Shown: positions 11,532-23,500, numbered from the stretch's first letter. The stretch is DNA of 64,000 nucleotides from Avena insularis (GCA_023614405.1 CM042694.1:482147392-482211391), one strand, 5' to 3'. The notes: generated by a model not told the origin, from the letters alone. Numbers and translations are program-made.

Positions 11532-12720
11532 CTAGGCTTCTTCAGCGTTCATGTGGAATAGACGGCCATTGTGGTTGAGCGAATTCCCTAGGGCAAATCT
11601 CCTTCCAGGCTGAACACGATGTTGCTGCTGAGCTAGGGCATTCACATTGGTGGTTGCTACAAGCTTCTTAGGACACTCATTGGAGTAGTGACCCTTGACT
11701 CCACATTCAAAGAAAGTGATCTGGGACTTGTCTTTTGCAGCAACAGGCACAACATTGCTTCCAGTCCTTGGGGCAGTATTGTTGTTGTTGTTGTTGTTGG
11801 ACTTGGGTGGTGCATGGTTAAAGTTGTTGGAGTGGCCAGGGTTGTTGTTGTGGTTTCCTCCGGACTTCATATTTCCCCCGCTATGATTGTGGTATCTTGG
11901 ACGGGACATCGGGGGTCTATTGTTTCTCGGGGCATATCCTGCCGATGGGTTGGGGCGGTACTTCTGGTGATTGTTGGATCCACTCTGGTGCATCATTTTG
12001 CGCTTGCGATTGTCATTGGCGTGGTTGATCTTCCCTTCCATCTAGATGGCGGAATCCACAACTTCTTCGAGATCTTCAAAACGGATGTTGACTAACAACG
12101 TTTGCATCTCATCATGCAATCCATTCAGGAACATTTCCTTCTTCTTGGCTTCGGTGTTGATCTCATCAGGGGCATATCTAGCTAAGGACAGAAATTTGTC
12201 ACGGTACTCAACTACCGTCATCCTGCCTTGCTTCAGTTCTCTGAACTCATCTCTCATTCTGGTGACTAAACCTTGCGGCACATGGGTGCGGCTGAACTTG
12301 ATCTTGAAGGCTTCCCATATCATCACTTGACCGTGGTTCATGGTACGGGTGCTATTCTACCAGGCTCTTGCATCTCCTGCCAGATAGTGGGTGGAAAACA
12401 ATACCTTCTCATTGGCGTCAACTCCTGCGACTTCCAGATTGTTCTCCATGGTTTGCAGCCAGTCATCCGCATCTAACGGGTCTTCAGACTTGCTAAAAGA
12501 TAGGGGGATTGGTATTCTGGAAGTTCTTAAGCTTAGATCCATGATGATCTTGGTTTCCATGGCCTTGATTATTGTGGGACATCTGATCTATCTGTTGCAG
12601 GGTGGCTAGATTGGCTTGGCGCTCGGCTCTACTAGCTTCACGGTCGGAAACTAGCATTTGCAGAATCTGCAACATCGGGTCCTGCGATGAGCTGCTTCTT
12701 CCTTGGTTTCCACGAGTCAT
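11532..12720 (-). pseudogene. C1 gag polyprotein with zinc knuckle (broken)
   Basis: Gag is spread over frames at 12720-12493, 12560-12357, 12341-12042 and 12041-11532, with a frameshift near 12500 and TAG codons at 12357 and 12042. The middle carries a retrotransposon gag core (DADDWLQTMENNLEVAG ... GDARAW ... WEAFKIKFSRTHVPQ). An Asn/Gly/His-rich linker follows, then a zinc knuckle GVKGHYSNECP whose first Cys position is Phe. In the family gag packages element RNA. The stops and the lost Cys indicate decay. Confidence 0.85.
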
Positions 12721-12974
12721 CTGAAGATTGAGATAGATAATGAGATAAGAGGGAAATTTCTAAGGTTCATGGTTTTGTTTTCAAAAGCTTTAAACTATGA
12801 ATTTGACTCAGGTTTTGCAAACTAACACTTCCTCTCATTCATTCATTCAAGCACACAATACAACACACACCACAACACACAAAAGGAAAACAAATGGTTT
12901 TAAGAACCATTCTGTGAAACTACAATACAGTGGGACTGATATAACTCATTCCTATGGTAGTGATCAAGTGAAAT
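12721..12974 (-). other. C1 spacer between extra ORF and gag
   Basis: Noncoding on both strands as far as I can see. It contains a CACACA-rich stretch near 12850-12895. Confidence 0.5.
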
Positions 12975-13742
12975 CTACTCATCATCGATGAAGTCAGAAT
13001 CATCATCATCGGTGTGGAACTCCATGGTATCATCCTCTAAATAGTCGTTGTCATCACTGAGGTAATAGTAAAGATCTCCTTGGATATCTTCACCTTCATC
13101 CTTCTCCTTTGCTTCCAGCTGGATTTCTTGCTCGAGGATGGTCTTCTCGAGGTCGGCCACATTCTTGCAAAGATGAGTGATGGTGTGATCCTTCTTCTCG
13201 TGTTGACGACGAAGTGATTTGCGATCCTTGACGAGCATGGCGAGAGTCTGGTCCTTCTTGGAGGAAATGGCAAGGTTATGGTTGGCGTAGGCTCAAGCAT
13301 TGTCCAATTTCTTTTGCCTATCATACAGCAGGAAGTCAAGGTTTTCCACTTGGCCCTTCATCTCTGGGTGACTTGGCATCTCCAATGGCATTCCCATAGA
13401 ATCATGCCTTGCATAGTGAGCAAAGCGAGTTCCCTAGATCAAGTTGATGTTTTGCCCACACAGACGGGCAAGAGCTTCATGCATAGCCCTGGCTAATCCA
13501 TTTAGCCAGTTGTTCTCTCGCATGGTGAATTGAATCTTCTCAGAAAGGGGTGCTTCCATCTTGCCTTTGAGATCTGCAACTATCAGCCATTGTAGATCTC
13601 CTCCTGGGTGCTCCTTGAGTTGGGCTCCAAAGAATTCTAGATGCGGGCGCTCAAGGTACTCTAACAGTGCATCGAGATCCCTCTCAAAGATCAGTTGGCC
13701 TCCATTGCCCAACTGGTAGAACTTGCAATACTGAACTTCCAT
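12975..13742 (-). pseudogene. Unrecognised extra ORF upstream of C1 gag
   Basis: One minus-strand frame of 255 codons runs from ATG 13742 to 12975, broken by two stops in frame (TAG 13436-13434 and TGA 13295-13293). The N-terminal ~100 residues are mixed and have no motif I recognise. The C-terminal third is a charged, probably coiled-coil region (about residues 165-215), followed by an extremely acidic Asp/Glu tail. It lies between the leader and gag on the same strand as gag, where standard Tekay-type elements have no ORF. Both stops could arise by single C-to-T changes, so the frame was probably once open. Function unknown. Confidence 0.6.
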
Positions 13743-13898
13743 CTATAAGAATTTAGGATGAGTAAGTTAGTGAGGTGATCAAGTGTGTCAAATTTTATGT
13801 AGAATTGCAAGAATTTTTTAGGAACATGAATTTTTTTGAAAGAATCTCAAGTATAAGAGTGGAAATAGGTTTTCATAAATACTCACTTCCTTTGTTTT

Positions 13899-13903
13899 GA
13901 AAC
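13899..13903 (+). repeat. Target-site duplication of A3 (left copy, GAAAC)
   Basis: GAAAC abuts the first base of the A3 5' LTR and is repeated at 20434-20438. C1 leader sequence continues on both sides. Confidence 0.92.
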
Positions 13904-15322
13904 TGATACATTGCAAATGTATCTATAATTTTTGATGTTCCATGCTTGGTTTTATCTACTTTCTTGTGTTTTGTTCCAACTTTGGATTACTTTTCATATG
14001 ATTTCTTGGACTAACCTATTAACAAGAGCCACAGTGCCAGCTGCCTATTTTTTGCTGTTTTTGGTTCTAGGAAAGTCAGAAAATGAATATTCTCGGAATT
14101 GGACGGGACAAAAGCCAAAGTTACTATTTTACCGGGGGACACTTGGAGCCAGAATACGAGACGGAGAAGGGCCAGAGGGTGGCCACACCACTTGGTGGCG
14201 TGGGCCAGGCCAGGCTACACCAGGGGGTGGTGTGCGCCCCTCCGGCACCCCCTCAGTCTCCCATCTCGCCTATAAGAGCCTCCCGATGCATAAACCCTAA
14301 ATAGTCAAGCCTCCAGCCATGAAAAGTTCCGCAGCGCCGCCGCCACCGAAGGAGAGATTCAGGGGACAGAAAGTATCTGTTCCGGCACCCTGCTGGGATG
14401 GGGAAGTGCCCTCGGAGCCATCTCCACCACCATCTCCATCACCATTGCTGATTCCCATGATGAGGAGGGACTAGTTCTCTCTCGAGGCTAAGGGTTCTAC
14501 CGGTAGCTATGTGTTCATTTCTCTCTATGCATGATCATATTGTGATCATGAGCTTTGTAATCAAGTAGATCTACCTTGCTACTCAAGTGCTTTAATAGAT
14601 CTCTGCTCTCCCCATGTGTGTGAAGTTGACAGTGTGCACACCATGGTGGCACTTAGGCTAGAGATTACAAATACTTGTTATGAGTTATATTTGAAGTTGG
14701 ATGTCTTTATGAAATTGTGGTGTTTGCTGGAACCATCTAGTGCTCAAGGTGACATTGTGGGGTTTTCTAGATGGGAAAGATGAACTTTGAGGTGTGCTGT
14801 TATAGCCCTACCATCGATTAGAGTGTCCAACCGGAGAGTAGTTCAGCATAGTATCATAAAGAAGAATATATTTATATGAGAGTGTTCACTAGTGAAAGTA
14901 TGATCCCTAGGCCTTGTTTCTAAGCACTGAAACACCATTTACTATTAGATCTATTACATGTTTGCTTGCTGCTATCTTTATTTCAGTTTTCCTTTAGTCT
15001 TTTCCCACGTCAACCACACGCCATCAAGCTATTTTCTGGCACCATTACCACTTATAATTATCCATACCACTTGTATTTCACTATCTCTTCGCCGAACTAG
15101 TGTATCTATACACCTGACAAGTGTATTGGGTGTGTTGGGGACACAAGAGACTTCTTGTATCTTGATTGCAGGGTTGCTTGAGAGGGAATACCTTTGACCA
15201 CTTCCTCCCTGAGTTCGATAAACCTTGGGTGATACACTTAAGGGAAAACTTGCTGCTGTTCTACAAACTCTGCACTTGGAGGCCCAACAACTGTCTACAA
15301 GAATAGAAGTGCGTAGACATCG
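13904..15322 (+). repeat. A3 5' LTR
   Basis: It begins TGATACATTGC and ends GCGTAGACATCG, against GCATAGACATCA in the 3' copy. A TATAAG box lies at 14271-14276. After the TATA box the sequence differs from A1 and A2. Near 15033-15050 it contains a degenerate copy of the primer site context (TTTTCTGGCACCATTACC). Confidence 0.9.
14271..14276 (+). promoter_or_regulatory. TATA box of A3 LTR
   Basis: TATAAG after a GC-rich tract at the end of the conserved U3; repeated in the 3' LTR at 19383-19388. Confidence 0.55.
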
Positions 15323-15332
15323 AGCTATTTTC

Positions 15333-15350
15333 TGGCGCCGTTGCCGGGGA
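15333..15350 (+). other. Primer binding site (tRNA-Asp type) of A3
   Basis: TGGCGCCGTTGCCGGGGA is fully complementary to the 3' end of plant tRNA-Asp, 10 bp after the 5' LTR end. Confidence 0.85.
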
Positions 15351-15456
15351 GGTAAGGTAAAAGGTACTCACATCCTCCGGTGTGAGTGCTCGAAGTTATT
15401 TCCTTTAGATTCTGCAATTTTGTGTTTTTGTTTCTTGTTTTCACTAGTTAGGCTTA

Positions 15457-16260
15457 ATGGAAAACAATAAAAAAATTAGAGAGCTTTATAATATTTATCT
15501 TGAGTTAGGACATGAAGTGTTTGAAGAGAAAATTAAAAAACCTATGGAAATTTATTTGCATGCTAATAGAAATGTTGTTAGTATGAATTCTTTGGACACC
15601 ATTATTGCTAATACTATGGAAAAGTCTAAGCTTGGGGAAGCTAGTTTTTATGGAAATGATCTTTTTAGTTCCCCAGCTTTGGAAGATAGCTATTTTGTTG
15701 CTTATGATGATACAAAACCTCCAATATATGATGATTACAATGATGAATATGATATTTTCAGTCCACCTACTATTGAGGAGGCAATTAATTATGACTATAA
15801 TATGCCTCCTATATTTGATGATTATGGTGATGAAAATAATAATGATAGTTATTTTGTTGAATTTGCTCCCACTACAATTAATAAGAATGACTATGCTTAT
15901 GTGGAGAGTAATAATTATTATATGCATGTGGATCATGATAAGAATGTTTTATGTGATAATTATATTGTTAATTTTATTCATGATGCTACTGAAAGTTATT
16001 ATGAGAGAGGGAAACATGGGATTATGTATCTCAACATTATTAAGTTTCCCCTCTTTATGTTGAAAGTCTTGAAGTTGCACTTGTTTTGCTTTCCTATGAT
16101 TGTTGCTTTATGCTTTCATGACTTGTTTCTTTACAAGATTCATATGCATAGGAAGTGGGTTAGACTTAAATGTGCTTTCAATTTGCTTCTTGCTGCTCTC
16201 TTTTACTTCAATTCATATTTCTTATGTGAGCATCTTCTCAAACTACCATGCCTAACTTAA
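15457..16260 (+). CDS. Orphan acidic, Tyr/Asn-rich protein with hydrophobic C-terminus (A3)
   Basis: An uninterrupted 267-codon frame starts with ATG 15457, the first long-frame ATG after the primer site. Residues 1-65 are mixed and charged. Residues 70-165 are rich in Asp, Tyr, Asn and Pro with repeated short phrases (DSYFV, PPI.DDY). Residues about 190-220 and 235-260 are hydrophobic and could be membrane segments. There is no gag zinc knuckle, protease, RT or integrase motif. It replaces the gag-protease frame found at the same place in A1 and A2. I do not recognise its function. An env-like role is possible because of the hydrophobic tail, but nothing specific supports it. Codon use is AT-rich like its surroundings. 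Confidence 0.6.
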   Translation: MENNKKIRELYNIYLELGHEVFEEKIKKPMEIYLHANRNVVSMNSLDTIIANTMEKSKLGEASFYGNDLFSSPALEDSYFVAYDDTKPPIYDDYNDEYDIFSPPTIEEAINYDYNMPPIFDDYGDENNNDSYFVEFAPTTINKNDYAYVESNNYYMHVDHDKNVLCDNYIVNFIHDATESYYERGKHGIMYLNIIKFPLFMLKVLKLHLFCFPMIVALCFHDLFLYKIHMHRKWVRLKCAFNLLLAALFYFNSYFLCEHLLKLPCLT

Positions 16261-19015
16261 AGGCGTTAAAAAAAGTACTTATTGGGAGATAACCCAAAAG
16301 TTATAGATGAGTCTTGGAAGTTATTACTTCAGTAATAACCGCTCCTTATCCTTTTTATTTGCTTTTTGTGCCAAGAGTAACCTCTAATGAGAGAGAAGTA
16401 ATGATTGGGAAAGTTGCTGTCCCGAAAGAGATTTCTATGCTTCACCGTAAAAATTCGTGTAAAATCTCTGAACGTCTTTTTGAAGCGTGAATTTTTGTGC
16501 TTCTGCCCCAGGTTGTTATGTAACTTTCGTTAGATCAACACGTTTTGATTTGAGCGACATAAGGTCTTCGAAAAAATTCGTCTTTACCTGCTGGTCTGTT
16601 TTGACAGATTTCTGCCATTTTCTGCATTTGCTTCTTGTTGGTTCCTTTTTGAGTTCTTTTGGGGAATTGAGATTTTTGAGGGAAGTGTTACAGTATCTAG
16701 TGTTCTAATGGAAGTTTATTTGGTGTTTGAACTGAACCTTAAGACCTATTATATTGAGTGCACTTATGTTGCTAATAAAGATTGTGTGAAGTTTTGTATG
16801 AAGGAAAATTTTCAGGTGTATGGAAGGAATGAGTAATGAGATGAAGGATGGACTAAAGCTCAAGCTTGGGGATGCCACGTGTGGAACCCCAAGAAATATC
16901 CAAGACGTACAAGCGTCAAAGCTTGGGGATGCCCAAGGCATCCCCTTCTTCATCAATAAAAATCCCAGGTTTCTTCCAAACGCTTCATTTTTATTGTTTC
17001 ATGCACAGTTGCATTGTTCTTGGAGCGTCTTTTTTTCGTTTTCATTTTGGTTTTTTGTTTGCTTTTGTTTGCTTAGTTTTCTGAATAAATTGGTTGGACC
17101 CCCTCTTTCATACATTGGTTTTCAAATAGTTTGTTTTGGATTGGAAAAGAGTAGGAAAGTTCATGCTTAAGTGGTAAAGAGAGCTTGTTTTTGACTGTGA
17201 CCTATGCTTTGTCATGTCATGCTCGATATTGTTTTGGCTTTATGCTTAGTATTCTTTGCTGTAGCATGACTTGTTATAAACAATTGAAATTGCTTAATGT
17301 GCCTTGGAAGAATCATGCGTTGTTTTAGCATATTAAAGCATAGTATTGTGGTATTCTCCTTTGATGCTTTATTTGTGTTGACTTGGCACATGCTCACACC
17401 ATGTTATGAATATCCCAAGTCATCAGAGCCTTGATGATCCTTTAGTTTTCAACTTGTAGTATCACTTTATGATTTGATCAATGATGTTTTGTCGCTTTGC
17501 ATGATTATGGCCATTATTGCTCTCTTAGTTTCTCCCTCCCAGTCTTTTGCTAGCCTCCGTAACCAAGTATGAGTTCTACTCATGCATCCAATTGCTTAAA
17601 CCAAGTTATTCCAAAGAGTCCACCATACCTACCTACTAGAATATGCTATTCCAAGTATATTCATGTTTTTATCTACCTTCCAAATTAAACTTGTTATGAG
17701 AAAACTAGTGATTAAAGCTCTCACGAACTTGATGGCACACTTTACTTTTATTTCCCTTAATAAACTTGAATCATTGTGTCGTCTATGTTGTATATGCTTG
17801 CACTTATTTGTTGAGGATTAGCAGAACCAAGCTATCATGGGGAACGCTTTCAACATTGCAGGGGTACTTTGTACCTAGTTGATATCATGCTCTTTTGTTT
17901 ATGGATGTCGTCGGTGTGAAATGAAAGGGGAGATTGTAAGTCCATGGAGTTATGTATATGTGTTAGAAAAACGTCTAGGCCGTTGGTCTAATCCATGCTG
18001 ACATGGTGGAAACCTGCAGCGTAACCATAATGAGATGTCTATGAAGCATTCTTCTTATAAAAAAGAGTCCTATATTGAGAAAAAAGAGAAAAAGAAAAAA
18101 AGAGATTATGAAAAGAGGAAAGAGAGAAAAAATCACCATATTCCCATGGTAAATAAGAAGATTGCTGAGATGCTTGTTGTCTGCTTGCCTTGTCATTTTG
18201 ATATGGGGATTCTTCCGCATCATCGGGCAAGGGGTACCCCGTTGGCAGTTCTCTATGATACACATGTACTTACGATGACAAGAACTTACTGGTGACTAAA
18301 CTTGAGTAGCATGAGGAGCGGCCCTTGTATTCAAGGGACATGAGATTTCCAACTTATACTTTGTCAAGCATATACACCAGAGTTTGTTCACTTTAACCTT
18401 AATCACTTCAAGATGCTTATGATAGGGGCAATGAGAGCTGAAAGCTAATAAGTACCATAATTTTTGGAAGCTCTTTATGAGACTTGAATCCCTACTTCCT
18501 TCTATGAAGGCCCTTCTTCCACTTTTATATTGAGTCTCCACCTTCTATCTTTATGCACATACTTTGAGAGCATAGTGGCCATTCTTAGTTCTATGTGCAT
18601 TGTCCCAAGACTTGTTGATTGATGCATAGCTTTGATATTGCTTGTTTTAAACTATTTGTATCTAGTCACTCTTATGAACTTTGAAGGTGTCCTATGCATT
18701 TATGTTTGTTACTCTATGAGGGACAAGCTGAATTCTACTATGCTATGTCTTCTTTATGTGAAACAAACAAACGTCTTGCAAAGCATTGTTCTTCATGAAT
18801 CTTTTGTTTGTCCCTTTTCATGTTGCAACATAGTTGTTTTGCCTTATTGTTAGAACTTTGTCTTTCATGTTATGATTGAAGTACTATGATCCCAGCTATC
18901 AATGTTTTACAAATACTTTGATCAAGTTTATGATGGTGCATGTCACCTCAAAAATTATTCTTTCTTTTTATCACTTACCTACTCGAGGACGAGCAGGAGT
19001 TAAGCTTGGGGATGT
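16261..19015 (+). other. A3 noncoding 3' region and polypurine tract
   Basis: This 2.75-kb region is collinear with 3175-5818 of A1. It holds the hairpin at 16925-16945 followed by AATAAA, a purine-rich tract at about 18058-18131, and the tract AAGCTTGGGGATGT before the 3' LTR. No gene is supported. Confidence 0.7.
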
Positions 19016-20433
19016 TGATACATTGCAAATGTATCTATAATTTTTGATGTTCCATGCTTGGTTTTATCTAGTTTTTTTTGTTTTGTCCACACTTTGGAGT
19101 ACTTTTCATATGATTTCTTGGACTAACCTATTAACAAGAGCCACAGTGCTAGCTGCCTGTTTTCTGCTGTTTTTGGTTCCAAGAAAGTCAAAAAATGAAT
19201 ATTCTTGGTATTGGACGGGACAAAAGCTAAAGTTACTATTTTACCGAGGGACACTTGGAGCCAGAATACGAGACGAAGAAGGGCCAGAGGGTGGCCACAC
19301 CACCTGGTGGCGCGGGCCAGGCCAAGCCGCGCCAGGGGGTGGTGTGGGCCCCTCCGGCACCCCCTCGGTCTCCCCTCTCGCCTATAAGAGCCTCCTGATG
19401 CATAAACCCTAAATAGTCAAGCCTCCAGCCACGAAAAGTTCCACAGTAGCCACCACCAAGGAGATTCGGGGACAAAGTCTCTGTTCCCAAGACTCACGGG
19501 ACGGGAAGTGCCTTGAGCCATCTCCATCGATCTCCACCACCATCTCCATCACCATTGCTGATTCCCATGATGAGGAGGGACTAGTTCTCTCTCGAGGCTA
19601 AGGGTTCTACCGGTAGCTATGTGTTCATCTTTCTCTATGCATGATCATATTGTGATCATGAGCTTTGTAATCAAGTAGATCTACCTTGCTACTCAAGTGC
19701 TTTAATAGATCTCTGCTCTCCCCATGTGTGTGAAGTTGATAGGGTGCACACCATGGTGGCACTTAGGCTAGAGATTACAAATACTTGTTATGAGTTATAT
19801 TTGAAGTTGGATGTCTTTATGAAATTGTGGTGTTTGTTGGAACCATCTAGTGCTCAAGGTGACAGTATGGGGTTTTCTAGATGGGAAAGATGAACTTTGA
19901 GGTGTGCTGTTATAGCCCTACCATCGATTAGAGTGTCCAACCAGAGAGTAGTTCAGCGTAGTATCATAAAGAAGAATATATTTATATGAGAGTGTTCACT
20001 AGTGAAAGTATGATCCCTAGGCCTTGTTTCTAAGCACTGAAACACCGTTTCCTATTAGATCTATTACATGTTTGCTTGCTGCTATCTTTATTTCAGTTTT
20101 CCTTTAGTCTTTTCCCACGTCAACCACACGCCATCAAGCTATTTTCTGGCACCGTTACCACTTATAATTATCCATACCACTTGTATTTCAATATCTCTTC
20201 GCCGAACTAGTGCACCTATACACCTGACAAGTGTATTGGGTGTGTTGGGGACACAAGAGACTTCTTGTATCTTGATTGCAGGGTTGCTTGAGAGGGAATA
20301 CCTTTGACCACTTCCTCCCTGAGTTCGATAAACCTTGGGTGATCCACTTAAGGGAAAACTTGCTGTTGTTCTACAAACCTCTGCACTTGGAGGCCCAACA
20401 ACTGTCTACAAGAATAGAAGTGCATAGACATCA
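19016..20433 (+). repeat. A3 3' LTR
   Basis: It starts TGATACATTGC and ends TAGACATCA, and is collinear with 13904-15322 along its whole length. It is followed directly by the GAAAC duplication. Confidence 0.92.
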
Positions 20434-20438
20434 GAAAC
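20434..20438 (+). repeat. Target-site duplication of A3 (right copy, GAAAC)
   Basis: Identical to 13899-13903; C1 leader resumes at 20439. Confidence 0.92.
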
Positions 20439-20490
20439 TAAGTTTTTTGTTCGGACGTCCATTCTAACTAGGGTCTCCTATGGTCAGGAT

Positions 20491-20503
20491 GGCTCTGATA
20501 CCA
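20491..20503 (-). other. Primer binding site (initiator tRNA-Met type) of C1
   Basis: On the minus strand TGGTATCAGAGCC, the usual plant iMet primer site, lies three bases after the LTR end at 20507. This fixes the orientation and the 5' LTR end of C1. Confidence 0.88.
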
Positions 20504-20506
20504 ACT

Positions 20507-23500
20507 TGTCAACACCCGGATTTTTAATGCCAGATGCCTATTATGCCATACCTCGCAATCCCAGGATTACCATTTTTGCGAGACATAACTGATTGGATAT
20601 CATAGTACATCATCCATAACAAACCATAATAAGGTTTTACACGAATAAAGGATCTCATGATCCAATCTTAATACAATCAAGCAACGGAACAATAAAGCGT
20701 AGTGGTGGGCTCCATCTTCAGTGTCACAGGCAATGCTGACGATGGGAGATGATCCTAGTTGTCATAGCCATCCTGTTGTCCATCTTCTTGATAGTCCTCC
20801 TCATAGTCTGGCCACGGGAATAGCCAGGGACAAAGCCATGAGTACTCTTTAAGTACTCGCAGTCTATCACTGACAAGTAAGTTAGTTCTAGTAGGAATAC
20901 TAAGCTCTAGGTTTATTTGCAAAAGCGATATTTATCTTAAGCTGAGTTCAGAAGTAAAGAAAGCTAATTTAATGTTCTAAATCACCTAAGTGGGAAACTA
21001 GCTTTCATGTTCACAACCCTGTTGTGGTCAAGTCAAAGTCACAAATCATTTCACAATTCATTTTTAAAACATCTGACGACGGAACAGTATGGCGACTCCA
21101 ACTGCCCATGACCGCGGCGCGGCTATTCGAATAGTTTGACACTCTGCAGAGGTGGTACACTTTCACCTCAAAATTCGATACATCCGTCAGGGATAACCCT
21201 GAATCATCATACTTAGTATGCGGATAATCAATCATAACCTTTCAATTACATACTCTAGTATAGGCACCTCCCCTATGAGCTTGGCCTCCCAGCCATGGTC
21301 ATCTGCCATCCTGGGCACTACATAGGTGGACATACATCAAGAGGTAGCCTCAGCTCAAACCCATACTAATGCATATAAACTTCCAGCTAAGCCCTACCCA
21401 ATTCAGGTATTGTGGTTGTACGGTAAAATTGGAATGGTATCGCATCCGAACCCAACCATCAGTTTTTGTAAAGGGCTAAGGCTCATGCCTCAACATTTTC
21501 ATCATCAAATCCATTTGTGTTTCTCAACACATGTCAAAACATTTCAATAGAATGACTCATCATTCCAAGGTTTTCATAATCATTTCACAAAGTATTCCCA
21601 TCTAAAGTGATCAAGTTTTATGCTTAGCACTAGCCACTAAGGTTAAGAGTGTTCACTAAAGAGGGGTGCTAATCTTCAATCTCATGCCACAGAATGACAT
21701 CAAAGTACAACTAGATAGGCCTAGTTTTATACTCTTTATGCTATCTATATTAAAAGTAAAGAACTTGAGTAAAGTAAAAGAATAAAGCTTGCAAGTAAAT
21801 CTTGGGATTGATATAATCAAAATGGTATAACCAAAGCATGCCTAGTGCATCTTGCTTACGTTAATACTTGCAAGGGTGGCTTGCAAGGTCTAACTTGCTT
21901 AGTAGTGATGGCTTGCCTTGATTGGTGCAGTGATTGAAGTTCTCTTCGTCTTCTTCGGGGTAGAACTCCTCCTCCTTGTAGACTTGGTCGGTACTATCGT
22001 CTATAAATGAATACGGGGTACACAATCACCAAACAATACTTACCTATTTCTATTCAGCACACTAAGGCTCACACTTGATGATCTAGCATCATCACAATCA
22101 TCACATGAATTAAAGAACTAGTTTTATTCATTTTATTTTAGAAAAGTAATTTCTACTCATTGAAATTAATTAAGATTTAATATTCTCCAAATAGAATATG
22201 GGATCATGTGGACACATGTCATCACCACATATTCTAATACATGGGAATGTGATTTGAAAGGGTTGATCACATTTTATAAAGTTTAAGATTATCATTTAAT
22301 AGATTTAAAGTGACTAGAAATGCCCTAATAGCATTATTTTGGTACTAGCCCAAAGTCACTGCATGCAAACCTAAATATTTTTACATATTCAGATAGATAT
22401 TATCAAATGTGATTTTTGAGAGTTGGAATCAACTCAAAAGATATTATGGTTGATTTTTGAAAAATGTTTGAAGTTGCAAAAGTCTCTATCTTGTTATTTT
22501 TACTATATGTGATCTCTAACTCCACATGATTTAAATCCAATGGTCTTGGATAGATATTTTAATTGCCTTTCTAGCAAAATTTGAATCATGCCATTTGGTT
22601 CAGTGAAACTCTTTGAATTGATTTTTGAATCTATGGACAAAAACTAGTTTAAACCTAAATGGAAAAACAATATTTGAATTTCTAGGCCTGAGCGGGAAAC
22701 TTAAACGGGCCGGCCCAGTGGCACTCCGCAGCGCAGCGGGATGCTGATAGAACGGACCCACTGGTCAGCGACTCATCTAACGTGAAACGGTATCAGCGAA
22801 TCTGGACCGTGCGAGCTAATTCTAATCTAACGGCTACGAGTCGTCATCGATGACAAACAGCTCCGGCGAGGAACTAGACCTAGCGCGGCGGTGGGGGTCT
22901 CACGGGGCTCACCTGGGCTCCAGCTAGGGTTAGCGATGGAGGCAATCGATGTGGTAGACGACGGCGAGGCGAGGCCCGGTCACGGCAAAGCTTGGGGTGG
23001 TCGAAATCGTCGGCGCCCTTCTCCTCTAGTAGCGGCGGACTCCGGTGAAATTCCAACACAGTGGTACTCGCCTTGCTCCGGGGAGAGGTGGGGAAGGTCA
23101 GTGAGGAGTGGGGAGTGGCTTGGTGTGGAGAATGGAGGCGGGGGTGGCCTCCTAGCGTGGCGAGGGGACCGAGCGGTGCGGCAGTGAGCTCGATGGTGGC
23201 GTCGCTACAGGCGGCTAACGGCATGGCGAGGGCGTAGGATGGTGCGGTGTCTCCTGGCGGTTCTGACGGACTTAAAGGCGTGGCGTGGTTCGGTCTGGCG
23301 CTTGCGGTGCTCTGAGCGGAGGTAGAGGTGCTTGCGGCGGCCTGCGGCAGCTGCGGGTTGCGCGGGGGCGAACGGGGATGTCTACTGGGTGGGGTGATCA
23401 TGGCGAGGCTGCGTGTGAGCTGTGAGGGTAAGGCACGAGCTGGCGGGGCTGGTCGAGCGCGGCGCACTGGTGTGCTCTGCACATGGCGTGGAGGGGCGAT

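Larger units (their letters stand above)
13904..20433 (+). mobile_element. A3: complete non-autonomous Athila-like element
   Basis: This 6530-bp plus-strand element has two LTRs of about 1.42 kb (13904-15322, 19016-20433), a tRNA-Asp primer site, one 267-codon ORF, a long 3' UTR, a polypurine tract and a perfect 5-bp target duplication. It lies in the C1 leader between the primer site and the extra ORF. It encodes no polymerase or integrase. LTR U3 and the 3' UTR match A1, but LTR R-U5 and the coding module differ. The two LTRs differ at scattered positions, so the insertion is not very recent. Confidence 0.92.

Noticed and set aside
11770..11800. (TTG)n run near 11790 as a regulatory microsatellite
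   Set aside because: It codes for the Asn run of the C1 gag linker on the other strand.
15505..15936. 143-codon minus-strand frame rich in Ile
   Set aside because: It is the reverse shadow of the A3 ORF, caused by its Asn/Asp-rich codons.
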